DNA from: Oscillospiraceae bacterium
GTDB taxonomy: Bacteria; Bacillota; Clostridia; Oscillospirales; Oscillospiraceae
Assembly (NCBI GenBank): GCA_017465625.1
Contig: JAFTVV010000023.1
Location: forward strand, 1 to 34,609
Reading direction: 5' to 3'
DNA length: 34,609 nucleotides
Both the position numbers and the translations under genes were made by a program. This document shows, in pieces, positions 18,101 through 27,500 of the stretch. Under the pieces are notes generated by a model. The model searched no databases. It was not told where the DNA came from and saw only the letters and a list, made by a program, of their open reading frames with translations. Position 1 is the stretch's first letter; every line of letters starts with the position of its first letter.

Positions 18101-18151
18101 TACCCAGAGTAACACTTTTTTCTTGCTCATTCTCATCCCAACTTTCTTCAT
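15149..18151 (-). CDS. large secreted Ig-like protein
   Basis: A 1000-residue secreted protein of unknown function. After a signal segment (KVLLWVLLLCICFTC) it is beta-rich throughout. At least three stretches have the bacterial Ig-like pattern seen in DUF5011-type domains: YTIEYRAEDLSGNVG, YLIRYVIKDGKDK and YSVRYMAFDADGN (about 977-989, at the very C-terminus). It is a full-length paralogue of residues 1-~910 of the product of 24052-29121, but has an extra Ig-like insert of about 80 residues after the signal peptide. No LPXTG, SLH or dockerin is visible. The start is uncertain: ATG 18151 lacks a clear ribosome binding site, and the paralogue suggests ATG 18130 (MSKKKVLLW). Its position between the permeases and the DUF4838 lipoprotein suggests a surface role in glycan capture. 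Confidence 0.8.
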   Translation of the reverse strand: MKKVGMRMSKKKVLLWVLLLCICFTCTIGNLGHHASAASAEVIDCDIPSEYALGDEFSIPDGKVSYNGRDAVPDAKYVVFPSGKAVSAETIVLSETGKYEVVFEASFDGASVAAKKSFVVKKTLLQVHNDNSSAEIADGKIQVSMGSEDVFTYNEVVDLSAASKEVPLLDIEFNPSTVGTADATRVKIRLTDLYNEENYITISLNHHTDAWASGHIYVTAGAAHQSQVGVENAGSATGKNVHIDDEYGYGAAINCAMSGLPKSPSDTHLTLYFDSNEKAFYADRESYTGANQLITDLDDPSLYGDEIWNGFTTGEVKMTVFATNYQAATCNFTIHTINGISEFADIGDVFAPIVLVKTGYPEENLPTALVGKPYPIFDAAAVDGYDGKLPVTASVYYKYYSETPVEVAVVDNAFTPVKEGVYTIEYRAEDLSGNVGTTGIRVNALQSEGLQITLQDMLTQVDTGTMARVISAVDYTDASGAVTYSLKAKNLSTGEEVEIDPQTLSFIPMTDGEWEITVTAKDYISTVQKSFTLNALHTAQPQVYDHVAIPEYFILGAAYQIPMLNAYDFSSGSGILTAMDVFITENGGAESKIENSKYIPENTGRVTVTYRLTVDGNTCEKSYSATVVDAGYTGDLDLSKYFVASTADALAQPDNASITYEVAKNTEFDFINYVQVKSFSFSFQIGEKNAYKQVHIYLTDILSGKQVKVSYNRTADGATFSVNDGAETKLSASFDGINKNFSLEFLGDSFIVSPEAGIRIEVKKFLDGSAFTGFTDNLARFTVAVDQVSGASQIIMKNLNGQTLNNAKTDRFTPQLLVETMSGDRGQGDKVTLKGAFAYDVLDSITVLTLEVTDPNGAFVTDENGVVLDGSQDVGKDYTFTTDILGDYLIRYVIKDGKDKTDSYVYSITAKDITAPTITLRGQKDSAKKGKTVSVAKAEVKDNLTEECTVVVYVFNPEGANVKVTDGKFEASMSGVYSVRYMAFDADGNCTFAFYDIHVK

Positions 18152-18178
18152 AAGATGTTTTAATGTTCTGATGACAGG

Positions 18179-19054
18179 TTATCCCTTGACGCCGCCCATG
18201 GTGATATTGCCCATCAGCTTTTCTTTGAAAGCGACGAACAACGCAAGGATCGGCAGCAGAATAATGATACAGCCTGCCATACGCAGGGGAACCGTGCTGA
18301 TGGTATTGCCGGTGTAATTGGATACATAATACAAGCCGAAGGACAGCGTGGGTCTGCTGGGCAAGTACAGCAGCGGCACCTGATAATCATTCCAGAACTC
18401 CACGAATTTGATCAAAAATATGGTAAAGAAGGTATTTTTGACCAACGGGAGCATAATTCTGGTCATAATGGTAAATTCATTGGCGCCGTCAATTTCGGCC
18501 GCCTCCGAATATTCCTTGGCCATACCTTTAAAGGCTGCATGGAACACCAAAAAATACATACCCAGGAAGTTTGCCTTTTGTATCCAGACGCCCAATAAAG
18601 TGTCGTAAATGCCCAAATTCTTCAGCATTGTAATCTCAGCAGGATAAGAGCCCACAATGGGGATGATCATGGTTACAATGACGGTTGCATAAATGATTCC
18701 ACTCATTTTCTTTTGCGGAAACTTTGCCGTTGCATAGGCAGTAACACAGGGAACAAATGTTGCTACAAATGCGCCGCCAACCACGTACAAGAGCGTATTG
18801 ACCAGCATATCGCCGATGCCCTGCTTCACCTGAATGCCATCGACAATGGCGTTCACTTCAAACTTATCCAAAACCGTGGAGAAATTCTTAAATATGAACT
18901 CCTTGGGCAGACCCAAAGGACTGTACAAAAAGTCATACTGCTCTTTCACCGAGGTCATGATTGCCCAAATCAAGGGCCAGATCAGGGAGATGGTATAGAT
19001 CAGCAAAACAAGGAATAGACTGACATTTAAAAGAGATAAATTTCGTTTTTTCAT
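18179..19054 (-). CDS. CUT1 sugar ABC transporter permease (MalG-type)
   Basis: An inner-membrane permease subunit of 291 residues with six predicted membrane helices, the first at about 13-33 (SLFLVLLIYTISLIWPLIWA). The EAA loop that contacts the ATPase is EYSEAAEIDGANEFTIMTRI followed by MLPLVKNTF. GAGAGGT about 8-10 bases upstream lies inside the end of the preceding permease gene, only 7 bases away, so the pair is translationally linked. It forms the importer with the other permease and the solute-binding lipoprotein. The substrate is inferred to be an oligosaccharide with arabinose and/or xylose. Confidence 0.93.
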   Translation of the reverse strand: MKKRNLSLLNVSLFLVLLIYTISLIWPLIWAIMTSVKEQYDFLYSPLGLPKEFIFKNFSTVLDKFEVNAIVDGIQVKQGIGDMLVNTLLYVVGGAFVATFVPCVTAYATAKFPQKKMSGIIYATVIVTMIIPIVGSYPAEITMLKNLGIYDTLLGVWIQKANFLGMYFLVFHAAFKGMAKEYSEAAEIDGANEFTIMTRIMLPLVKNTFFTIFLIKFVEFWNDYQVPLLYLPSRPTLSFGLYYVSNYTGNTISTVPLRMAGCIIILLPILALFVAFKEKLMGNITMGGVKG

Positions 19055-19061
19055 CTGTCAT

Positions 19062-20003
19062 CTACCTCTCACTGGGGTTTAATCTGTTCATAAAACGTCT
19101 GACGAGCAGGGTGATGGGAATGGTAATCATGGTCATCACAAGTCCAAATGCGGCAAAATACGGATAGTCTGCCAGCGATGCTGTAGTGATGCCCTGGTAC
19201 ATATAGTAGCCAATGGTCCATATATCGTAATTTGCTGCCTCTGCGCCATAAAAGCTGAACAAATTCATCTGATTGACAAAAATGGTTGCAGTACTGGAAA
19301 CCACAAACACCGCAATGGTAGGCATAATCATCGGAATATTGATCAGCAAAAATTCTTTGAGCGGTGTTACACCGTCTATTTTTGCCGCATCAATAATATC
19401 GGGCGAAATATCGCTCATCGCACTGCCGTAAATCAGTGTCTGTATTCCAAAGCCGGTCCAGATGGAGAAGAACAGAACCGTTATAAATTCCGTATCCGGA
19501 TTGGAAAGCAAGCCTTCGATCTCCTTGCCGAACAATTGCAGCACAAACGCAGGAATTGCATTTTCTACAAAGTATTTGTAGATGATGACCAGGATGATAC
19601 TGGAGATAATGAAGGGCAAAAACAGAATTACCTTAAAAAATTTACTCATAAAGTATTTTTTATACAGGTAATAAGAGAACAACAGTGCCAGCGTCAGACC
19701 TACAGCAAGGCCAACCAGATATGCAACAACGGAATTGCTAAATGCCTTCATTAAGTAATCTGCTTCTTGAAATTTCTGAAATACCGCTTTGAAATTGGTA
19801 AGAAGATGATCAAAGCCTACAAATTCCAGACCGTCGCCATACATATTGAATTTCTGAAATGCCAACGCAAAGGAATTCAGGTTGACACCAATATAAAAGA
19901 TGGCAAATTGCAGAAGGGGAAACGCCAGTACGCTCCAGTAAAAGATCGTTTTCCCTCTGTTTTTCTTCGACTTCATCAGGTTTTTCTTTCGTATTTGTGC
20001 CAT
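19062..20003 (-). CDS. CUT1 sugar ABC transporter permease (MalF/LplB-type)
   Basis: The partner permease, about 313 residues, with six membrane helices (for example FYWSVLAFPLLQFAIFYIG and AYLVGLAVGLTLALLFSYYL) and the EAA loop DIIDAAKIDGVTPLKEFLLI. The start is between ATG 20003 (MAQIRKK) and GTG 20009. GGGAGG is 11 bases from the ATG and 5 from the GTG; I list the ATG. It ends with TAG, showing that TAG is an ordinary stop in this locus. It lies 28 bases after the solute-binding protein gene. Confidence 0.92.
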   Translation of the reverse strand: MAQIRKKNLMKSKKNRGKTIFYWSVLAFPLLQFAIFYIGVNLNSFALAFQKFNMYGDGLEFVGFDHLLTNFKAVFQKFQEADYLMKAFSNSVVAYLVGLAVGLTLALLFSYYLYKKYFMSKFFKVILFLPFIISSIILVIIYKYFVENAIPAFVLQLFGKEIEGLLSNPDTEFITVLFFSIWTGFGIQTLIYGSAMSDISPDIIDAAKIDGVTPLKEFLLINIPMIMPTIAVFVVSSTATIFVNQMNLFSFYGAEAANYDIWTIGYYMYQGITTASLADYPYFAAFGLVMTMITIPITLLVRRFMNRLNPSER

Positions 20004-20031
20004 TGTCACAAACACCTCCCTGAAAGGTATT

Positions 20032-21705
20032 TTAGTTCAGATATTCTGCGTAACGGCTGCTCCAGGTTTCTTCATCCATTGCAGAAGCAAGGAAGTAGTC
20101 CTTTGCGGTGATGCCGGACTTGAATGCGGTATAGTAGTTGGTGGTGGTTCTTCCGTTGTAGGAAGCACCCCAGATCGGAGAGCCCTGATTGAACATAAAC
20201 GCATTCTGGTCATTCACATAGATGGGGTTATCGGAGTAGGGGTAAACCACATCAGAGTTCATCTTTGTATCCAGAACATCTCTCTGGAAGTAATTGTCGA
20301 TCAAAGCCAGCTGATCTTCCGGAATGGTATAATTGACGCACTTGGGCAGACCGGTGGTTACAGAGAATTCCACCAGAGATTCATCGGTATAGCAGAACTG
20401 CAGGAACTTCTTTGCCAGATCCAGCATCACAGGATCGTCTTTATACCTTGCATTGATAAAGGCAACGGAGTTCAGGGTTTCCAAAACGGTGTTCTTTCTG
20501 CCGTTTCCTTCTGTTACAGTGCCTTCATACTGAATGGGCAGGGGCATCCAGCCGAATCTTCTGCCTTCTGCCTGCTCCTTATAGGTGTTCACAGAACGCT
20601 TCAGGGCCTCGGTAGCCTCGTTGTACCAATAAGTACCTTCAATCATCATTGCGATGGGCTTTTCGCCGGCCTTCAGGTCGCTCAGGATGAACTTTTCCTG
20701 AGTATCCAGGTGAGAAGTGGACTTATCCAGCTTGGTGTGGTAGCTGTCGTTGGACATAATCTTTTCCATCAGCTCGAAAGCATAGTACCGACCGGCCTGC
20801 TGGGTCATCAGATATCCGTTTTTGTCGGTGATGGTCACCTGCTTTTCCACCGGGGTGTTGCCGTTAAAGGAATCAATGATGGTTGCCTGTGTATTGGTTG
20901 CAGCGCTGTCAAAGGTGACATTCAGCATAAATTCGTCTTTGCCTGTGAAAGACACCTGCAGACCTGCAAACAGGTCGTTTACGTAGTTTTCGGCAGAGCC
21001 CACCCATGTAAAGGGCACGACACCGTCAGCCACCATCTGATCCATCAGTGCATACAGCTCCTCGTAGGAGGAGGGCAGGCCGTCGTCCTTGGTGCCCTTG
21101 ACGCCGTCAGGACCAACCGTCTTTTCGTCTGCAACAGAGGTAAAGCTGCCGTCTGCGCTGAAATAGTAGCCGTACTCGTCAAACAGATCCACATTATAAA
21201 CCAAACCTGTGTAAACCTCGTAATGGGGAATGCAATAGTAGTTGCCGTTTACAGCAGTCAGTGCTTCCTTGTACTCCGGAGCCAGCTTATCCTCAATAGA
21301 GCCGGTCTCTGCGCCGTTGGAGGCATCAGACAGCGAACCGGTGACGATGTCGCTGATGTCCACGATCTGATTGGTGGCAATCAGTTCGTTGAAGTTGACG
21401 CTCTCGGTAAACCAGATTGCGTAGGGGGTCGTGGTCACGCCGTTCTTGCCATCCAGCTTGTCGTTGGTAATGTCAATCACAACGCCCATTTTGCCTTCTT
21501 CAAAGGAAACATTTGCGTACTTTTCTTCAAATCTCTTGGCTGCATTTTTAGCCCAATCGGAACCAATGCCGCCATCGTAACACAAAACAGACAAGTGGGT
21601 CTTGGTGGAGTCCACCTTGCTTCCACTGCCGCCGCCGCAGCCGGCGAACAAGGACACTACAGTAACAATTGTCAGAACCAGTGCTAAAATTGATCTTCTT
21701 TTCAT
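20032..21705 (-). CDS. sugar ABC transporter substrate-binding lipoprotein
   Basis: A 557-residue extracellular family 1 solute-binding protein. The signal peptide ends in the lipobox SLFAGC (C23), followed by a glycine-rich tether, so it is anchored outside the membrane. The mature part shows the two-lobed pattern of this class, including KNAAKRFEEKYANVSFEEGK near the N-terminus and LAKKFLQFCYTDESL near the C-terminus. It is larger than typical maltose-binding proteins (~400), as is common for oligosaccharide binders of gut Clostridia. AAAGGTGAAAG precedes the ATG. It follows the GH127 gene by 24 bases. Confidence 0.93.
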   Translation of the reverse strand: MKRRSILALVLTIVTVVSLFAGCGGGSGSKVDSTKTHLSVLCYDGGIGSDWAKNAAKRFEEKYANVSFEEGKMGVVIDITNDKLDGKNGVTTTPYAIWFTESVNFNELIATNQIVDISDIVTGSLSDASNGAETGSIEDKLAPEYKEALTAVNGNYYCIPHYEVYTGLVYNVDLFDEYGYYFSADGSFTSVADEKTVGPDGVKGTKDDGLPSSYEELYALMDQMVADGVVPFTWVGSAENYVNDLFAGLQVSFTGKDEFMLNVTFDSAATNTQATIIDSFNGNTPVEKQVTITDKNGYLMTQQAGRYYAFELMEKIMSNDSYHTKLDKSTSHLDTQEKFILSDLKAGEKPIAMMIEGTYWYNEATEALKRSVNTYKEQAEGRRFGWMPLPIQYEGTVTEGNGRKNTVLETLNSVAFINARYKDDPVMLDLAKKFLQFCYTDESLVEFSVTTGLPKCVNYTIPEDQLALIDNYFQRDVLDTKMNSDVVYPYSDNPIYVNDQNAFMFNQGSPIWGASYNGRTTTNYYTAFKSGITAKDYFLASAMDEETWSSRYAEYLN

Positions 21706-21729
21706 AATCTTTCACCTTTTCCTGAATTT

Positions 21730-23487
21730 TTACATATTTAGCCAAACGGATATCACATTGTTTTCCTGCGTCCAGTTTTTACCGCAGGACTGATAGTCTG
21801 TCAGCAGCAGAGCGCCATCATCTGTCTGACATTCTATGCGGACAAGCTCGCCCTTTTCCGGCTTCAATACCTTGTAGGCCGGATTTTCGGAAACGTGTAC
21901 AGGCAGTGCAATGTCTTTTTCTGTTTTTGCGCTGTCTGCCGCCAAAACAAGTTCCCCGTAAGTAAAGGCTATTTTACCATTAATCTGCTGCGTTTTTAAG
22001 GTCCGTTTCCATTCAAAGACGATTTTTTCACCGGCCTTGTAATGCCCTGCAGCATCATAATACGGTGCATCGGAAACCGCGCTGCCGTTTACGAGCATCT
22101 CCTTGCACCAACCGGGCTTTCTGATCCGAATGTTCAAATCACACTCTGCCTGAACCGTAATACTGCAGCAGTCCTGCAGAGGAGCCTGATTTTCAAAGTC
22201 CAGCAAAACATCCTTGCCCTGTTGGTCTTTCACGGTAACCGTGCCGCTAAACTGCTGATTCACGTAGATGGAATTTTCATCACACACAACGGCCAGCAGC
22301 GGCATCAGGGATACACCGCAAGCACCGATGGCCACACAGCAGCCGCCGTATTCCCCGTTTTCAAAGGTCAAAAATCCGCCGATGCCCCGTCCGCGGCTGT
22401 TCATATACAGAGGCGAATAGCTATCGAAGGTCTTGGCCGGCAGATACACGCCGGACGTAAGCTCTCTTTGCATACATTGCTCTGTATTCAAACTTCCGTA
22501 CAACGCATTATAGCCTGCCTGCTCGATCCAATCGTAGTACTTTGCGTCTCCGGTAAGCAGATACATTCTGGCCATAATACGAATCCAGGTAACCGTTACG
22601 CAGGTCTCCTGCATAATCTGCTCGGAATACTCTGTCTGCATAACTGCAGAATTGTCGAACAGCTCGTGGGTACAGCCGGCACAGCCGATAATGGTAATAT
22701 CGCTTTGAGCAACCGCGTCCAGGAACCGCCGTGCTGCATCCAGATACTTTTGCTCTTTTGTCACCTCGTAATAGGCGATCAGGCCTTCGTAGAAGGACAT
22801 CATCTCATACGCTTTGGTAACGGGATACTGGTAGGGCATCAGACTGCCGTCCAGTGCCAGCTCAATCAGGTTGCAGTCGCTGCTGCCGCCGGTGGAAATG
22901 ATATACCTGGCAAAATCCAGATACTTTTCACAGCCGGTCATTTTGTAAAGTTCTACAGTGGGCTCTAAAATGGTGCAGGAGTTCACTGCGCCCCACCACA
23001 TGGAGGTGCTTGTGATCTCGATCTTCCCGGTACCGATCTGATCGGCAATGTAGTCCAGATGCTTGCAGCAGGCCGCCACAATCTTTTCCTTGAGACCCTC
23101 ATCCTTGCAGATGCGGTAATAATGCTGCAGACCGGTCAGCACATATTTTCTGCACCACATATCCCAGCCACAGAATTCATTGTCAACGGCGTATGTGGAA
23201 ATACGTCCGTATGCATCCTGGGTCTTGAGGATCTCTTCCGTTGCCCAGGTCAGGATATCGTACAATTCTTCATCCTGCGTATACATATAGGCATAGCAGG
23301 CGCCGCGCATCTGCTTTCCAAAGTATTCGCCTCTCCATCTTTCATCTGCTGAATCCACACGGGATGTAAATACTTCTATATAAAGCTTCCACGTTTTTCG
23401 GTCCTTTAATTGATGATCAACGACGAACCGAACGGCATCATCCATAATTCCTTTCGCCTGGATGGCGTTTTCACAAAAACGCTTCAT
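21730..23487 (-). CDS. GH127-family (DUF1680) beta-L-arabinofuranosidase
   Basis: A 585-residue cytoplasmic enzyme, first gene of the operon. GH127 enzymes remove beta-L-arabinofuranose from plant oligosaccharides using a zinc-bound cysteine nucleophile. The zinc ligand pattern is visible: E294 and C296 in QETCVT, and C383-C384 in YGGCCVAIG, matching the Glu-x-Cys plus Cys-Cys set described for the Bifidobacterium enzyme HypBA1. Flanking family blocks such as LTGDAKYYDWIEQAGYNALY agree. N-terminal (alpha/alpha) helices and a C-terminal beta-sandwich are expected. AAAAGGAG lies about 12 bases before the ATG, rather far. No signal peptide is present, so it would act on imported material. GH146 or another DUF1680 branch is the main alternative. 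Confidence 0.85.
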   Translation of the reverse strand: MKRFCENAIQAKGIMDDAVRFVVDHQLKDRKTWKLYIEVFTSRVDSADERWRGEYFGKQMRGACYAYMYTQDEELYDILTWATEEILKTQDAYGRISTYAVDNEFCGWDMWCRKYVLTGLQHYYRICKDEGLKEKIVAACCKHLDYIADQIGTGKIEITSTSMWWGAVNSCTILEPTVELYKMTGCEKYLDFARYIISTGGSSDCNLIELALDGSLMPYQYPVTKAYEMMSFYEGLIAYYEVTKEQKYLDAARRFLDAVAQSDITIIGCAGCTHELFDNSAVMQTEYSEQIMQETCVTVTWIRIMARMYLLTGDAKYYDWIEQAGYNALYGSLNTEQCMQRELTSGVYLPAKTFDSYSPLYMNSRGRGIGGFLTFENGEYGGCCVAIGACGVSLMPLLAVVCDENSIYVNQQFSGTVTVKDQQGKDVLLDFENQAPLQDCCSITVQAECDLNIRIRKPGWCKEMLVNGSAVSDAPYYDAAGHYKAGEKIVFEWKRTLKTQQINGKIAFTYGELVLAADSAKTEKDIALPVHVSENPAYKVLKPEKGELVRIECQTDDGALLLTDYQSCGKNWTQENNVISVWLNM

Positions 23488-23574
23488 AGCAACACAAAAC
23501 TCCTTTTGCTATAATTACATTTTTCCTCTACTATTCTATCATAAAGCCTTATGTGATGTATTGACTCAAAATCT

Positions 23575-23601
23575 TAATCTCTTGTATAGAAATTTCATTT
23601 T
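23575..23601 (-). promoter_or_regulatory. shared upstream motif, copy A
   Basis: The 27 bases differ at only about five positions from 29247-29273 and sit roughly 90-115 bases before the GH127 start codon. The core on the minus strand is TACAAGA followed by ATTA, preceded by GAAA and TTTC. This could be an operator for a shared regulator such as an AraC-type activator, or just the edge of the duplicated DNA. Confidence 0.3.
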
Positions 23602-23610
23602 GTAAGAGAA

Positions 23611-24523
23611 CGGATTGGCAAATACGAAAAAATAGATAATAGAGAAGAGAGGTGAGAGAAGAGAAAATGTGTCGGCAGAGCCGACAATTTAAATATTTGC
23701 GGTAGGCGATAAAGGCTCCCCTGTAGGGGAGCTGGCATATTGCCGATTTTAGGCAATATGACTGAGGGGTTTACAGAGCTATAAGTCTATGCTTATCGGA
23801 AACTCTGCTTACCCCTCCGATCTCGCTACGCTCGCCCACCTCCCCTACAGGGGAGGCGTTGACAGTTTCCGTCATCTCACCAAATTTTCCACTTTCATCT
23901 TTCAACTACTTCTAATCCGCCCCTACGGTCAATATATCACGTTTTCATATTCAATCGTAGGGGGCGGTGCCCACATCGGCCCGCAAATCAAAATGAGGCT
24001 GCCGTTTCGCGGCAGCCTCATCGTTAGGGGAATGATTGATATTTGCGGATATTAAAAGGTAAACTCATAAGCGTCGTAGCAGTAGCCGCCGGTAACAACC
24101 AGCTTGCCATCCACGATGGATGCCGCACCGCCGCTGTTTGCCCAGGTAAAGCCTGTACCGTCTGTGCCTTTGGCTACAGTCGCATTGTTCAGATCGAAGC
24201 TCTGCTCCTGCACGCCTTCCAGACGCACATTGGAAATCTCAATAAAGTGTCTGTCGGGGGTGCCATCTTCAAGCTGGGTATTCCATTCAGGACCACCGAA
24301 AACTGCAAAGCCAAAGCCGGGCAATTGTCCGTCAACCAGGTAATTGTCTACCTTTACCTTGATCTTCGTGGTTGTGCCTGCGTTCACGGCAATCAAATCG
24401 GTATAGCTGTCAGCGACGCTGCCTTCATAGTTGTAGTTATACAACCGAATATTAACGGGATCCGTGGAGCCGCCCAAAGTGGTAATCAGCATATCCATAC
24501 AGATGTAGGTGTTGGTATCCTCC
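23611..24523. repeat. 0.9-kb direct repeat, copy A
   Basis: Nearly identical to 29284-30189 in the same orientation. It covers an intergenic palindromic repeat, the terminator, the stop codon and the entire last module of the 1689-aa protein. Similarity starts at CGGATTGGCAAATACG and ends at the TATCCTCC segment at 24517-24523. The main divergence is in the CCCCTACG arm (23932-23968) and in the terminator arms. Confidence 0.9.
23993..24021 (-). terminator. terminator of the 1689-aa protein gene
   Basis: A perfect 12-bp stem, 23993-24004 with 24010-24021, with a 5-base loop, about 30 bases after the stop codon. On the minus strand it is followed by TTTTGATTT. The corresponding hairpin at 29658-29687 has different upper-stem bases but keeps full pairing. 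Confidence 0.75.
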
Positions 24524-27500
24524 GGGGGCTCAGAGGGATCTTCCGACTCACCTGCCACGCTCAGGCTCAGCTTATGGCAATCGTAGCAATAGCCGTTTGT
24601 GATCTTCAGCACGTCGCCTGTAAAGGATGCCACACCGGAATTATTGGCTACAGTATAGCCGGTTTCACCCGTACCGCTGATACATACAGATTTGCTCAGA
24701 TCGTATGTTTTGGGCTCTGCGCCCTCCAGCTTCACACCGGAAATGGTAAGGGTGTGTCGGTCGGGGGTGTAGCCGTCGGGCAGCTTTGCATCCCAGGTCG
24801 GGCCACCGAAGATGCCGATGCCAATGCCGGTCAGCTTGCCGTCCACCAGATACTTTTCTGCGTCCAGCTTCACCGTTTGCAGTTCGCCTGCCTTGAAAAT
24901 GACCTGATCGTCATAAACCTCGTGGGGGTTACCCTCAAAGTTATAGGCATAGAAGCGCATTTCAACGTCATTTATCCAGTTGCCGCCCAGAGTGTCGATC
25001 TGCATATCCAGATAGATGTAGGACTTGCTCTTTACATTTGCACTGTTCAGGGCAATCTTATAACCGTCGTAACGGAAGCCGTTTTCGATCACGATCTGTC
25101 CGTCGATGATGGATGCCGCACCGGAGCCGTTGGCATCGGTAAAGCCGGTGCTCTCCTTGCCGGTGGCCACAGAAGCAGTATTCAAATCCAGCTGCTTCTC
25201 GTATGCACCCTTCAACCACGCATTGGAAATGATCAGCGTATGTCTGTCGGGTGTATAGCCGTCAGGCAGCTTGGTGTTCCACTCAGGACCGCCAAAGATC
25301 GCAATGCCCAGACCTTCGGGAATCACGCCGTCCACCATATACTTCTCCGCATTCAGTCTGACCGTGGTCTTTTTGCCTGCTGTTACGGTGACCCGGTCGG
25401 CATAACCCTCATTGATTCTGCCGGCATAGTCGTAGGGGTAGAAGCCAATCTCTACAGGATCGTTGGAATTGCCCAAAGTGGTCACCAGCACATCCAGAGA
25501 GATATACACGCCTTCACCGGTCGGTGCTTCCGGCTGTTTTGCATTGCCGGACGGGATGCTTTGTTCGTATGCTTCAGCCTCTTTATAATAGCTGTAGGCT
25601 GCCGCCATCAAGCCCTTGGTAACCGCATCGTCGGTGCTGTTATAAGTACGGACAAAATACCAGATGGGCGCATACTGCGCAGAGAATGTGGTACTGCCGT
25701 CGGTGACATTTACCGTGATGACATTGCTCATATCCTGGGGATTGATGCCGGGTGTTTCAATGTAATACAGGCCATCCTTTGCCACAGGCTCATATTCTGT
25801 GCCATTGATCGTAAAGGTATAGCCATCTGTTGCACCATCGGCTGCAAAATAGAAGCGCACAGCGGCCTTGGACAGGAAGCGCACAGAAGTGCCGTAGAAG
25901 CGAATACCGCTTACGCCGCCATCAACCGCTACTTCAGGGGACTGGGCAGGAACGGCATTGGCAGGCGTAATGACATACCCCTGATTTGCCAAATTGCTTG
26001 CATCGTAATCAAAGTACTTCTGCGCCCAGGCACCCATATTCAAAAGCTCCAGGCTCAGATCCTTGGTTGCCTGATCGAAATTGCCCTCGATCAACGCCAC
26101 CAGATAGTCACGAATACTGTACTGTCTTCTGATAATCTCACCGATGATATTGTGCTTCAGGGTCAGATCCACGTGCTCCGTCATCTGCGCCACGGCCATT
26201 TCGGTTTGCATGTGGTACAGGCCATTTTCGTTTTTGGTCAGCTCACTGAGCTTGAATTTGTTGGTTGCACCGTCGTACGTCAGCGATCCGGAAATGGAGC
26301 CGGCATAGCCTTCGGGCACATTGCCCCACAGGTGCAGAATCAGGTCAGAGCCCAAGGACATAGACTGACTGAGGTAATGGACTTCTTCCGGCCGGGCCGT
26401 TACTTCATAAGTGGCGAAGGAATAGTTGCCGTCACCGTCAAATGCCATATACCGGACGGTGTAAACACCCTCCATGCTTGCCACAAAAGTACCGTTTGTA
26501 ACATCTATTTTCACGCCCTCAGGGTTATACACATAGGAGGCGACCGTGCAGTTGGATGTCACATTATCCTGCACCTGTGCGGTGGCAACGGTCACTGTTT
26601 CACCGGGTTTCACAGTTTTTGTATGCTGCGACAGGGTGATGGTCGGACCTTCCCCGTCTGTGACGGTCAGGGTATAGATGTGCCGTCCTGTGTTCTTTGC
26701 ACCGTCCGTGGTTGTGTAGAAAATCGTATACGTGCCCAGCTTATCCATGGTAAAGGCCGTATCCTTGGAGGCATCCTGTGTTCCGTTCAGCACGATGCCG
26801 TTTTCATCGGTTACAACTGTGCCGTCCGGATCCGTCACTTTTAAGGTTACTGTAGCAATCGGATTCAATACATCGTATACAAACGCGCCCTTCAGCTGCA
26901 GTCTTTCGCCTTTTTCGACAGAGCCGGACAGGGCATCGGCAATAAACTGAGGTGCAACACTATCCTTTGTGGCATTGCTCAGCTTCTGACCGTTCAGTGT
27001 CTGCATCACAAACTGAGAAGAGCCGGTCACACCGGAAAGCTCCACCGTGAAACGTGCAATCGAGTCTGTGAAGCCTGTAAATTCACTGCCGTCCAGGAAA
27101 TTGTTTACTTTGATTTTCTTGCCGGTCTCCGGCGTTACAATGCCCGTATCACCGGAAAATGCCAAAGTAAATGCACTGTCAAAAGCAGAGGTCAGCGTGA
27201 CCGTGCCTCCGTCATTGACCGAGAACATCACACCGCTATCTGTGTTGGTATAGGACAGCTTTACCTGTTTTCCGCTGATCACGTCTGTCAGATAGACAGA
27301 AATTTTGTTATAGGCCTTTTGGCTTCCCACCTGGAAACCGAAGGTCATTTGCTTCACCTGCACAAAATTTACAAAGTTCAGTTTTGTGTCTTTTTTGAAG
27401 GAATAGGTGATTTTGGAACTGGAAGTAGTGCCGGTAGCCGCACCTGTGGGGTCCACAAAGTACTTGTTCAGTTGCACCGTGTTGATTATACTTTTTACCT

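Larger units (their letters stand above)
23488..24051. other. 564-base intergenic region with promoter and repeat DNA
   Basis: Upstream of the GH127 operon and downstream of the 1689-aa gene. From left: an AT-rich stretch with a weak -10-like TAGAAT on the minus strand (about 23541), a 27-base motif (23575-23601) also found upstream of the next large gene, then palindromic repeat DNA (GTCGGCAGAGCCGAC at about 23672; CTCCCCTGTAGGGGAG at about 23714; a distant CCTCCCCTACAGGGGAGG; CCCCTACG...CGTAGGGGG), and finally the terminator. Short open frames here are not credible genes. Confidence 0.55.

Noticed and set aside
24043-26844. 933-codon plus-strand open frame opposite the 1689-aa gene, and similar frames at 29709-31076 and 31140-33518
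   Set aside because: They mirror the module repeats of the minus-strand genes, so their apparent internal repetition is inherited from the antisense coding sequence.
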